A stretch of 64,000 bases of DNA from Actinomadura sp. KC06 (GTDB lineage Bacteria > Actinomycetota > Actinomycetes > Streptosporangiales > Streptosporangiaceae), in assembly GCF_004348735.1 (NCBI RefSeq), contig NZ_SMKT01000002.1, positions 62,001 through 126,000 of the forward strand, given 5' to 3'. Numbering within the stretch: the first letter of the stretch is position 1; each line of letters begins with the position of its first letter. The translations under genes were made by a program, and so were the position numbers. A model generated the notes under the pieces. That model worked only from the letters and a program-made list of their open reading frames with translations, was not told the DNA's origin and did not search any database. Shown in pieces: positions 8,080 to 15,675 of the stretch.

Positions 8080-8846
8080 CGCATCTCCGAGGTCTCGGGC
8101 ATCTGGGTGCGTCCGGCGTGCGAGCCGCCGCTGATGTCGATGACCGCGCCGGTCGTCCAGGCGGACGCGTCGGAGAGCAGGAACGCCGCCGCGTGGGCGA
8201 TGTCGTCCGGTGCGCCGGTCCGTCCCAGGGGCGTGAGGTCGAGCTGGAGGGCGAAGTACGGGTGCAGGCCCTCGTCGCCCTTGTGCTGCACCTCGTCCAG
8301 GACGAGTCCGGGCTGGATCGCGTTGGCGCGGATCCCGTGCGGCCCGCCCTCGATCGCGGTGACGGCGGTCAGCGAGTTCACCGCGGCCTTGGAGCCGCTG
8401 TAGTGGCTGCCGCCGGTGCGCGGCGAGGTCGCCGCGCAGGAGCTGATGTTGACGATCGAACCGGCCGTGCCCCGCTCGATCCAGCGCAGCATCATCGCGC
8501 GGGTGGTGAGCATGCTGCCGCGCGCGTTGACCGCGAAGACGCGGTCCCACTCCTCCACCGTCATCTTCGTGAGCGGCAGGTTCGGGTAGTAGCCGTGCGA
8601 GTTCACCAGGCCGTCGAACCGGCCGAGGGAGTCCTCGAGCCGCGCCACCGCGGCCTCGACGCCGTCCGGGTCGGAGACGTCGCAGGACGTGTAGCGGACG
8701 TCCCCGCCGTCCGGGATCGAGGTGGTCTCGCCGAGGTCGGCGCCGCCGACCCGGGCGCCCGAGTCGAGCAGCAGCCGGACGATCGCGCGTCCGATCCGGC
8801 CGTTGCAGCCGGTGACCAGGACGGTCCGGCCTCCCAGGTCCGTCAT
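8076..8846 (-). CDS. Short-chain dehydrogenase/reductase (SDR)
   Basis: This 256-residue classical SDR has the cofactor loop VTGCNGRIGRA, the catalytic serine region VNISSCAATS and the active site HYSGSKAA. The glycine loop is TGxNGxIG rather than the common TGxxxGIG, seen in some atypical sugar or alcohol dehydrogenases. It follows the permease gene by 22 bases and overlaps the ketopantoate-reductase-like gene by 4. It should catalyse NAD(P)-linked oxidation of a hydroxylated compound brought in by the adjacent importer. The substrate is not determinable. Confidence 0.83.
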   Translation of the reverse strand: MTDLGGRTVLVTGCNGRIGRAIVRLLLDSGARVGGADLGETTSIPDGGDVRYTSCDVSDPDGVEAAVARLEDSLGRFDGLVNSHGYYPNLPLTKMTVEEWDRVFAVNARGSMLTTRAMMLRWIERGTAGSIVNISSCAATSPRTGGSHYSGSKAAVNSLTAVTAIEGGPHGIRANAIQPGLVLDEVQHKGDEGLHPYFALQLDLTPLGRTGAPDDIAHAAAFLLSDASAWTTGAVIDISGGSHAGRTQMPETSEMR

Positions 8847-8868
8847 GCGAGGGCCCCCTTCGTATCCG

Positions 8869-9711
8869 TCACTTCTGGCTCCCCTGGCTGCGGCGCAGGG
8901 CCTCCATCGCGTTGCCCCGCTTGAGCAGGACCGCCGCCACGATGACGAGCACCACGCTGAACAGGATCATCAGCGACGACAGCGCGGCCACGGTCGGGTC
9001 CTGGTGCTTGATCGTGTAGTTGAACAGGGCGATCGGCAGGGTCTCGGTCCCCGGCTTCAGCAGGAAGATCGTGGACTCCAGCTGGTCGAAGGAGACGATG
9101 AACGCGAACAGCGCCCCCACGGTGATCGAGACCCGGATCTGCGGCAGGACGATCTGCCGGAACGTCGTGAGCGGCGAGGCCCCCAGATCGCGGGACGCCT
9201 CTTCGAGGCTCCGGTCGAGACCGACCATCGCCGCGCTCACCAGCGTCACCACGAAGGGCAGGGAGATGACCGCGTGCGAGACCACGACGGACCACAGCTG
9301 CCCGTAGCCGCCCATTTTCGCGAAGAAGACGAACAGGCCCACGCCAAGGACGATTTTGGGGACGACGAGCGACGCGAGAATGGCCCCTGAGATCAGCCCC
9401 TTCGCGAACAGCCTCCCCCGGACGAACGCGTAGGAGGCCATCGCTCCGATGACGGTCGCGAGCACCGTCGACATCGCCGCGAGGACCAGCGAGTAGATCG
9501 CCGAATTCCCGAACTCCGGGACCTGGAAGATGTTCTCGTACCACTTGAGCGAGAAGCCCGGCGGCGGGAACTTGTTGTAAGAGACGCTGCTGAAGGAATT
9601 CAGGATGACGACGACCAGCGGCGCGAGCACGAAGAAGACGCACAGCGCGGTGATCACATGCAGGATCAGCCTGCGGACGCGGGCCGCCCGGAACGCGGAG
9701 GATGCGGCCAT
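8869..9711 (-). CDS. ABC transporter permease, spermidine/putrescine (PotC) type
   Basis: This 280-residue inner-membrane permease has six predicted transmembrane segments. The first follows an Arg-rich N-terminus (RRLILHVITALCVFFVLAPL). The EAA loop reads EEASRDLGASPLTTFRQI, matching the PotC/AfuB class. ATG 9711 shares a base with the preceding stop (TGATG), so translation is coupled to the partner permease. It should form a heterodimeric channel with the upstream gene product, energised by the ATPase encoded first in the trio. Confidence 0.88.
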   Translation of the reverse strand: MAASSAFRAARVRRLILHVITALCVFFVLAPLVVVILNSFSSVSYNKFPPPGFSLKWYENIFQVPEFGNSAIYSLVLAAMSTVLATVIGAMASYAFVRGRLFAKGLISGAILASLVVPKIVLGVGLFVFFAKMGGYGQLWSVVVSHAVISLPFVVTLVSAAMVGLDRSLEEASRDLGASPLTTFRQIVLPQIRVSITVGALFAFIVSFDQLESTIFLLKPGTETLPIALFNYTIKHQDPTVAALSSLMILFSVVLVIVAAVLLKRGNAMEALRRSQGSQK

Positions 9712-10628
9712 CAGTTCACCTTCGTCCTGCGTGACACGGCGCCGAAGACCAGGACGGCGACGAGCGCGCCCACCAGCAGCACCGTGCTCTCCACGGACGC
9801 GATCGGCCACTCGACGGAGCTGGTGTCGTTGTAGATGGTCACCGGCAGGAACTTGACCCGTCCGCCGCCCAGGATCGACGGGATGACCAGCGACCCGAGC
9901 ACGAGCGTGAAGCAGATCTGCGCGCCCGCCACCAGGCCCGGCAGCGACAGCCGGAACGTGACCCGCCGGAACGTCGTGAACCAGCTCGCGCCGAGGTCGG
10001 ACGAGGACTCCAGCACCTCCGGCTCGATCTGCTGCAGCGACGTGTAGACCGGGTAGACGACGAACGGCAGGAACATGTGGACCATGCCGATGACCACGCC
10101 GCTGGTCTGGAACAGCAGCTCGGGCGGATGGTCGCTCAGGTGCGTGACCTTCAGGAACCAGGCCAGCGGGCCGTGGTCGGCGAGGACGACCTGCCACCCG
10201 TACGCCCGGACGACCGAGCTCACCAGCATGGGCAGGAAGGCGACGACGCCGAGCGTGACCCGGAGCCAGTCGCTGTCCGTCCGCCACATCGCGTAGGCGA
10301 GCGGATAGCTGACCAGCACCGAGAACACGGTGGCGATCGCCGCGATCTTGACCGTGCTCAGCAGGATGCCGGTGTAGTAGCCGTCGGTCAGGAACGACTT
10401 GTAGTGCTCCAGCGTGAAGCCCGAGTCGCCGATCCCGTTGTCCTCGGTGGTGCCGAAGCCGTACCGGAAGAAGATCACCATCGGGACGATGAAGAACAGG
10501 ACGATCAGCAGCAGCGCCGGGAGCAGCAGGAACCAGCCCGCGGCGGCGGAGCGCACGCGGGCCCCGGAGCGTCCGCGGGAGCCGGAGCGGCCGCCGGTGT
10601 CCGGTTTCGAGGACGTCGCGGCGGTCAT
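9711..10628 (-). CDS. ABC transporter permease, spermidine/putrescine (PotB) type
   Basis: This 305-residue permease has an N-terminal cytoplasmic, Ser/Arg/Gly-rich tail of about 30 residues followed by six transmembrane segments beginning WFLLLPALLLIVLFFIVP. Its EAA motif is ESSSDLGASWFTTFRRV. ATG 10628 overlaps the ATPase stop by 4 bases (ATGA). It pairs with the following PotC-type permease. The family imports polyamines, iron, thiamine or small charged amino-acid derivatives. The enzymatic neighbours favour an amino-acid conjugate here. Confidence 0.88.
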   Translation of the reverse strand: MTAATSSKPDTGGRSGSRGRSGARVRSAAAGWFLLLPALLLIVLFFIVPMVIFFRYGFGTTEDNGIGDSGFTLEHYKSFLTDGYYTGILLSTVKIAAIATVFSVLVSYPLAYAMWRTDSDWLRVTLGVVAFLPMLVSSVVRAYGWQVVLADHGPLAWFLKVTHLSDHPPELLFQTSGVVIGMVHMFLPFVVYPVYTSLQQIEPEVLESSSDLGASWFTTFRRVTFRLSLPGLVAGAQICFTLVLGSLVIPSILGGGRVKFLPVTIYNDTSSVEWPIASVESTVLLVGALVAVLVFGAVSRRTKVN

Positions 10629-11761
10629 GAGGCGAGCGGGATCGCCGCGTCCGGGTCCCAGCCGACGCGGACCTTGGCGCCGATCGGATACGGGGTCTCG
10701 ACCCCCGTCCGGGGCACCTCGGCCACCAGTTCCCGCCCGCCGCCGTCCAGCCGGACGCGGTAGCGGATAGAGCCGCCGAAGAAGACGACCTCCTCGACGG
10801 CGGCGTCCGCGACGTTGGCGCAGTCCAGCTCGTCGCCGACCCGGACGCGCTCGTACCGCAGGCTGAGCGCCTCGCACCCGCCGTCGCCGCCGGCGGCGCT
10901 GCGGGCCGGGGCCGCGAACGTCCGGCCGCCGACGGTCATCCGGCCGTCGCGGACCGGCTCGTCCAGCTCCAGCAGGTTGGTGTCGCCGATGAAGTCGGCC
11001 ACGAACGCCGACCGCGGCTCGTCGTAGATCTCCTGCGGGCTGCCGATCTGCTGGACGCGGCCGTCCTTCATGACCGCGATCGCGTCCGACATCGTCATCG
11101 CCTCGCCCTGGTCGTGGGTGACGAAGACGAACGTGGTGCCGACCTCGCGCTGGATCCGCTTCAGCTCGAGCTGCATCTGGAGCCGCAGCTTGAGGTCCAG
11201 GGAGGCGAGCGGCTCGTCCAGCAGCAGCACCCGCGGCTCGATCGCCAGGGCGCGCGCGAGCGCCACCCGCTGCTGCTGCCCGCCGGACAGCTGGCTGGGC
11301 CGCTTCGCGCTGTGCTCCTCCAGCCCGACCAGCGCCAGCAGCTCGTCGACCCGCGCGCGGATCCGCTGCTTGCCGGCCTTCCGCAGGCGGAGCCCGTACG
11401 CCACGTTGTCCCGGACGTTCATGTGCGGGAACAGCGCCCACCGCTGGAAGACCATCGCGGTGGGACGCCGGTTCGGGGGCGCGTCGGTCATGTCCCGCCC
11501 GGCGATCTGGACGGTTCCAGCGTCCGGGGACTCGAATCCGCTGATCACGCGGAGCAGGGTCGACTTTCCGCAGCCGCTCGGCCCGAGCAGCGAGAAGAAC
11601 GAACCGTCCGGGACGTCGATCGACACGCCGTCGAGCGCGACCGCCCCGTTGAAGGCTTTCCGCACGCCCCGGATCTCGACCGCATGCGACGGCGCGGCAT
11701 GCGGTGGCGCGGCGTGCGGTGGCGCGGCGTGCGGTGGCCCGGCCTGGCCCTGGTCACTCAT
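10625..11761 (-). CDS. ABC transporter ATP-binding protein, PotA type
   Basis: This 378-residue ATPase has Walker A GPSGCGKST, signature LSGGQQQRVALARAL, Walker B VLLLDEPLASLD and the switch histidine in FVFVTHDQGEA. A C-terminal TOBE/regulatory domain (about 270-375) is typical of PotA/FbpC importers. Its N-terminus carries a short His-Ala-Pro repeat (PHAAPPHAAPPHAAPSHA) encoded by a 15-base tandem DNA repeat. No known family member needs this, so it looks like local slippage. It lies 13 bases after the binding-protein gene and overlaps the PotB-type permease gene. Confidence 0.9.
   Translation of the reverse strand: MSDQGQAGPPHAAPPHAAPPHAAPSHAVEIRGVRKAFNGAVALDGVSIDVPDGSFFSLLGPSGCGKSTLLRVISGFESPDAGTVQIAGRDMTDAPPNRRPTAMVFQRWALFPHMNVRDNVAYGLRLRKAGKQRIRARVDELLALVGLEEHSAKRPSQLSGGQQQRVALARALAIEPRVLLLDEPLASLDLKLRLQMQLELKRIQREVGTTFVFVTHDQGEAMTMSDAIAVMKDGRVQQIGSPQEIYDEPRSAFVADFIGDTNLLELDEPVRDGRMTVGGRTFAAPARSAAGGDGGCEALSLRYERVRVGDELDCANVADAAVEEVVFFGGSIRYRVRLDGGGRELVAEVPRTGVETPYPIGAKVRVGWDPDAAIPLAS
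11682..11741. repeat. 15-bp tandem repeat (four units) inside the PotA-type gene
   Basis: Four consecutive 15-base units of the form GCRTGCGGTGGCGCG, differing at one to three bases, encode the pentapeptide repeat H-A-A-P-P near the ATPase N-terminus. The phase of five codons keeps the frame whatever the copy number. Confidence 0.75.
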
Positions 11762-11774
11762 CGGGAGTACGGCC

Positions 11775-12872
11775 TCACTTCATCCGTGACTTGACTTCGC
11801 TGTCCCACCGCTTGCGCCATTCGGCGTCCTGGGAGGCGATCGCGCCCCAGTCGAACTGCATCGCCTTCTGCCCGACCTCGGGCTGGAGCGCGGGGTCCTT
11901 CTTCTGCCGCTCGGTCAGCACCGCGTTGTCGGTCGCGGCGATGGTGCCGGTCAGATCGGCATAGCGGCCGGCGGCCTTGGCTTCGAGCAGCCGGTTGATG
12001 ATCTGCTGGGCGACGTCCTTCTGCTCCGAATTCAGGTTCGACACCATCGCGAGATAGGCGGGGAACGAGACCGCGCCCTCCGCCGGGGTGACGTACTCGA
12101 AGGGGGCGCCGCCCTTGATCCAGTCCTTGGAGATCCCGTACCACCAGTAGCTCAGCGCCGCGTCGCCGCTGGACATCAGGTTGAGCAGCTGGTCGTTGGA
12201 ATTGAGCAGGGCCTTGAACTGGCCGGCGTGCTCGGCCCACACCTTGAATCCCGGGTCGATGTTCTTCTCGCTGCCGCCGTTCAGCCGCGCCGCGAGGACG
12301 AGCGGGATCCACTGGTAGTCGAAGACCGCCACCTTCCCGGCGAAGGCCGGGTCCCACAGCGCCTTCCACGAGGTGGGCGCGGCCGGGGCGACCTTCTTGT
12401 TGTGGAGCAGCCCGGCGACGGTGAGCTGGTAGCCGGCGCCCATGTTGTCCTTCACCTGGTAGGGCTTGAGGACGTGGGACATGTTCGTCACCACGGACGG
12501 GTTCAGCGCGTCCCACATCTCGTCCTCGACGCCCTGCGCGAAGGTGGAGGCGTTGAAGAACCCGAAGTCGACGTAGTTGTCGTCGGGCGTCGTCTTCTTG
12601 GCCGCGACCATCTTCGGGTAGGTCACGGTGTTGTTGGACTCGACGAAGTCGATCGAGACTTCCGGGTTCTCGGCGAGGAACTGCTTGACCACCTCGCGCG
12701 GCAGGACGCCCTGGTTCGAGCCGGCCCAGATGAACATGTTCAGGTGCAGCTTGCCGTCCTTGGACCCGCCGCCGCCCAGCGAACCGCAGCCCCCGAGGGC
12801 GAGGGCGGCCGCGGCGCCTCCCGCGAGACCGAACAGACGGCGCCGGCTGAGGCCGGGCTCCGGTGCGCTCAT
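11775..12872 (-). CDS. Extracellular solute-binding lipoprotein (PotD-like)
   Basis: This 365-residue exported binding protein begins with a Tat-type signal (SRRRLFGLAGG) ending in lipobox ALGGC with the lipidated Cys at residue 29. The mature part has the type II periplasmic-binding fold of polyamine-binding proteins (for example NMFIWAG, VSIDFVESNN, ALSYWWYGISKDW). ATG 12872 has GGAGGAG 8 bases upstream; a longer in-frame start at 12917 adds a non-signal extension. It is the first gene of the seven-gene transporter/enzyme operon and sets its substrate specificity. An amino-acid-derived cation or anion is plausible. Confidence 0.9.
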   Translation of the reverse strand: MSAPEPGLSRRRLFGLAGGAAAALALGGCGSLGGGGSKDGKLHLNMFIWAGSNQGVLPREVVKQFLAENPEVSIDFVESNNTVTYPKMVAAKKTTPDDNYVDFGFFNASTFAQGVEDEMWDALNPSVVTNMSHVLKPYQVKDNMGAGYQLTVAGLLHNKKVAPAAPTSWKALWDPAFAGKVAVFDYQWIPLVLAARLNGGSEKNIDPGFKVWAEHAGQFKALLNSNDQLLNLMSSGDAALSYWWYGISKDWIKGGAPFEYVTPAEGAVSFPAYLAMVSNLNSEQKDVAQQIINRLLEAKAAGRYADLTGTIAATDNAVLTERQKKDPALQPEVGQKAMQFDWGAIASQDAEWRKRWDSEVKSRMK

Positions 12873-13076
12873 GGTCAATACTCCTCCGGATCCATGGACG
12901 GTCCAGGCGTCGAACATCGGTCGGACGGTGCCGCATCGTCGGGCACGTGAGGGATGACGGTATACGATTCGACGTCCAGCGACAAGATAGTCCCATGTCG
13001 CGAGATCCAGAGGAAGCGCTTTCGTATACAGTCCTCTGATTCCCCTCGATCATTTCGCTCCCGGGAGTTGAGCCCA
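12873..13076. promoter_or_regulatory. Divergent promoter with two GTATAC operator candidates
   Basis: The region between the transporter operon and the gamma-glutamyltransferase gene holds two copies of the palindrome GTATAC, at 12960-12965 and 13024-13029, 64 bases apart. FCD-type GntR regulators typically bind T-x-GTxxxAC-x-A sites, and a GntR/FCD gene lies just downstream of the transferase gene. One site lies toward each divergent gene. These are therefore probable operators for that regulator. Binding is not shown. Confidence 0.5.
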
Positions 13077-14855
13077 TTGCAGACCCGTCCGGAACTCAAC
13101 GGCAGCTTCGGCATGGTGGCCAGCACCCACTGGCTGGCGTCCGCGTCGGCGATGAACGTGCTGGAGCGGGGCGGCAACGCGGCCGACGCGGCCGTGGCGG
13201 CGGGGTTCGTCATGCAGATCGTCGAGCCGCACCTGTGCGGACCCGGTGGCGACCTGGTCGCCCTGACCTGGAGCGGGCGGGAGCAGGCAGCGAGCGTCGT
13301 CTGCGGGCAGGGGGTGTCCCCCGCCGCCGCGACGGCGGAGCACTTCGCCGGACTCTCGCTCGGCCTCGTGCCGGGCAGCGGCCCGCTGGCGGCGGTGGTC
13401 CCCGGCGCGTTCGACGGCTGGCTCACGATGCTCGCCCGCTGGGGGACCTGGGAGCCGGCGGACGTCCTCGCCTACGCGATCCACTACGCCGAGACCGGCT
13501 TCCCCCTGCTGCCGACGACGAGCGCGGCCATCGACGCCGTCCGCCCGCTGTTCCTCGACCACTGGCCCACGTCGGCCGCGGTGTGGCTGGACGGGACCGA
13601 AGCGCCGGCGCCGAAGGCGTGGTGGCGGCTGCCCGCGACCGGGGCGACCTACCGGCGCGTCCTCGCCGAGGCCACCGGCACGACCCGGGAGCAGCGGATC
13701 CAGGCGGCCCGGGACGCCTTCTACCGGGGCTTCGTCGCCGAGGCCGTCGACCGCTTCCGGGCCACCGCCTGGCGCGACTCGTCCGGCGCGGACCACACCG
13801 GCCTGCTCACCGGGGACGACCTCGCCGCCTGGAGCGCCTCGGTCGAGGACCCGGTCTCGGCGCCGTTCGCCGGCCGCTACACCGTGTTCAAGGCGGGCCC
13901 GTGGAGCCAGGGACCGGTGCTCGCCCAGCAGGTCCGCCTCTTCGACGCCCTCGGCCTGTGGGACCACGAGGTCCGCTCGCCGGGCTGGGTGCACCTGATC
14001 ACCGAGGCGGCCAAGCTCGCCTTCGCCGACCGGGAGGCCTGGTACGGCGACCCCGATCACGCCGACGTCCCCCTCGCCCGGCTGCTCTCCGAGGACTACG
14101 CGCGGGAGCGGGCGGCGCTCGTCTCCGACCTGGCCGATCTCGACCTGCGGCCCGGCCGTCCCGACGGGCGCGCGCCCCGGCTGCCGCACCTCGCCTCCGT
14201 CGCGGGGACGGAGACCGCCGGTGAGCTGGGCGAACCGACCCTCGGAAAGCTGGGGGCGGCGCGCGGCGACACCTGCCACGTCGACGTGGTGGACCGCTGG
14301 GGCAATTTCGTCTCCGCGACCCCGAGCGGAGGCTGGCTGCAGAGTTCGCCGGTCATCCCCGAGCTCGGCTTCGGGCTGGGGACGCGGGCGCAGATGTTCT
14401 ACCTCGACCAGGGACGTCCCAACTCGCTGCGGCCCGGCGTCCGTCCGCGCACGACCCTGACGCCGTCGCTGGTGTTCCGCGACGGCGTTCCGTGGATGGC
14501 GATGGGCACTCCCGGCGGCGACCAGCAGGACCAGTGGCAGGCGGCGTTCCTGACCGACGTCGTCGCGCAGGACCGGCGGGGCTCGAACGATCTCCAGTCC
14601 GCCATCGACGCTCCGCTTTTCCACACCACGCATTTCCCCGGCTCGTTCTATCCGCGGGACTACCGGCGCGGTGAGCTCGTCATGGAGAGCCGGTTCCCGG
14701 AGCAGGTGCGGGAGGAGCTCACGAGGCGGGGCCACCGCGTCGTGGTGCCCGGCGCGTGGCGGCTCGGCCGCCTCACCGCCGTCGCCAAGGAAGGCCACCG
14801 GCTCAAGGCGGCGGCCGACCCGCGCAGCGCCCAGGCTTACGCCGTCGGCCGCTGA
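13077..14855 (+). CDS. Gamma-glutamyltransferase / gamma-glutamyl hydrolase family
   Basis: This 592-residue Ntn-hydrolase proenzyme matches gamma-glutamyltranspeptidase. The N-terminal RPELNGSFGMVAS and GGNAADAAVAAGFVMQIVEP define the large subunit. The autocatalytic cleavage site precedes T399 in GDTCHVDVVD, and the small subunit contains FVSATPSGGWLQSS and GTPGGDQQDQW. It removes gamma-glutamyl groups from peptides or conjugates. No signal peptide is seen, unlike secreted GGTs, so it is likely cytoplasmic. I chose TTG 13077 (CGGGAG 9 bases upstream). An ATG at 12954 would read through the operator region and precede the conserved start by about 40 residues. It is divergent from the importer operon. 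Confidence 0.87.
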   Translation: MQTRPELNGSFGMVASTHWLASASAMNVLERGGNAADAAVAAGFVMQIVEPHLCGPGGDLVALTWSGREQAASVVCGQGVSPAAATAEHFAGLSLGLVPGSGPLAAVVPGAFDGWLTMLARWGTWEPADVLAYAIHYAETGFPLLPTTSAAIDAVRPLFLDHWPTSAAVWLDGTEAPAPKAWWRLPATGATYRRVLAEATGTTREQRIQAARDAFYRGFVAEAVDRFRATAWRDSSGADHTGLLTGDDLAAWSASVEDPVSAPFAGRYTVFKAGPWSQGPVLAQQVRLFDALGLWDHEVRSPGWVHLITEAAKLAFADREAWYGDPDHADVPLARLLSEDYARERAALVSDLADLDLRPGRPDGRAPRLPHLASVAGTETAGELGEPTLGKLGAARGDTCHVDVVDRWGNFVSATPSGGWLQSSPVIPELGFGLGTRAQMFYLDQGRPNSLRPGVRPRTTLTPSLVFRDGVPWMAMGTPGGDQQDQWQAAFLTDVVAQDRRGSNDLQSAIDAPLFHTTHFPGSFYPRDYRRGELVMESRFPEQVREELTRRGHRVVVPGAWRLGRLTAVAKEGHRLKAAADPRSAQAYAVGR

Positions 14856-14883
14856 TCCGGCCGGCGGCCCGGCGGCCGGTCAG
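14852..14883. terminator. Hairpin between convergent GGT and GntR genes
   Basis: A stem of CTGA plus CCGGCCG pairs with CGGCCGG plus TCAG, with one bulged base and a GC-rich loop. It spans the stop codon of the transferase gene and the end of the regulator gene, so it probably terminates both transcripts. Confidence 0.55.
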
Positions 14884-15539
14884 CCGATCCGGGGCAGGAG
14901 GCGGTGCCGGACGCTCAGGACGTGGGCCCGCGCGGTCGTCTCCGCGAGTTCCTCGGCGCCCATCTCGATGGCGGCGATCAGGGGTTCGTGCTCGTCCCAG
15001 GCGTGCGGGTTCTTGAGCGAGGAGTGCTGGAGGAGCAGCCACTGCCCGCGCCGCACCATCGGCAGGGCGACGCTGATGAGGTGGTCGTTCTGCGACATCT
15101 CGAAGATCTTCGAGTGCAGGTCGGTGTGCAGGTCGGAGAGTTCCTGGGCGCTGCGGCGGGCGCCGTCCTGCTGCGCCATCGCGAGGATCTTCCGCAGCAG
15201 GTCCACCGCGGGCTGGGTGACATGGCGCGCCGCGAGCCGGGCGCCGAGGGGTTCGAGCGCGAGCCGCAGGTCGAAGAGATCGTCCGCCTGCTTGATCGAC
15301 AGCGTGGCCACGGAGGCGCCGCGGCGGGCAGCGACCTGGACGAAGCCTTCGGCCTCCAGCGTCCGGAGCGCCTCCCGCACCGGGTTCCGCGAGACGCCGA
15401 GCTGCTCGGCCAGGTGGTCCTCGGGCAGCCGCTCGCCCGGGCTCAGCCCTCCGGTGAGGATCAGCTCCCGGATGCGCCTCGCGACGACATCACGAAGAGG
15501 AAGTTGCGGGTCGGCGCCCGCGTCCTCGCTCGTTTCCAT
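14880..15539 (-). CDS. GntR-family regulator (FCD domain)
   Basis: This 219-residue regulator has an N-terminal GntR winged helix (about 15-80; PLRDVVARRIRELILTGG, then LGVSRNPVREALRTLEAEG). It is followed by an all-helical FCD ligand domain (about 90-210; LFDLRLALEPLGARLAA, LHTDLHSKIFEMSQNDHL) whose histidines and acidic residues usually bind a metal and an organic acid. It faces the gamma-glutamyltransferase gene tail-to-tail. It likely controls the divergent GGT/importer promoters through the two GTATAC sites. Its own promoter lies in 15540-15675. Confidence 0.88.
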   Translation of the reverse strand: METSEDAGADPQLPLRDVVARRIRELILTGGLSPGERLPEDHLAEQLGVSRNPVREALRTLEAEGFVQVAARRGASVATLSIKQADDLFDLRLALEPLGARLAARHVTQPAVDLLRKILAMAQQDGARRSAQELSDLHTDLHSKIFEMSQNDHLISVALPMVRRGQWLLLQHSSLKNPHAWDEHEPLIAAIEMGAEELAETTARAHVLSVRHRLLPRIG

Positions 15540-15675
15540 GACGGGATTCTCGCACGCCCGAACAGGTGACGGTCAGGACGCATTTCCCAGATCCCGCGGC
15601 AAATGCCAGGGCGTATGCGTTTGGGTGGTGTTCGTTCGCTTCCCGAGTCCGGTGGTCCGCGGAGGGAGAACGGGC

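Noticed and set aside
12954-13076. ATG at 12954 as start of the gamma-glutamyltransferase
   Set aside because: The extra 41 residues lack family similarity, the ATG has no well-placed binding site, and the stretch contains both candidate operators.
13050-14798. Long minus-strand open frame opposite the gamma-glutamyltransferase
   Set aside because: The plus-strand frame has the full GGT motifs. The antisense frame has only low-complexity basic sequence.
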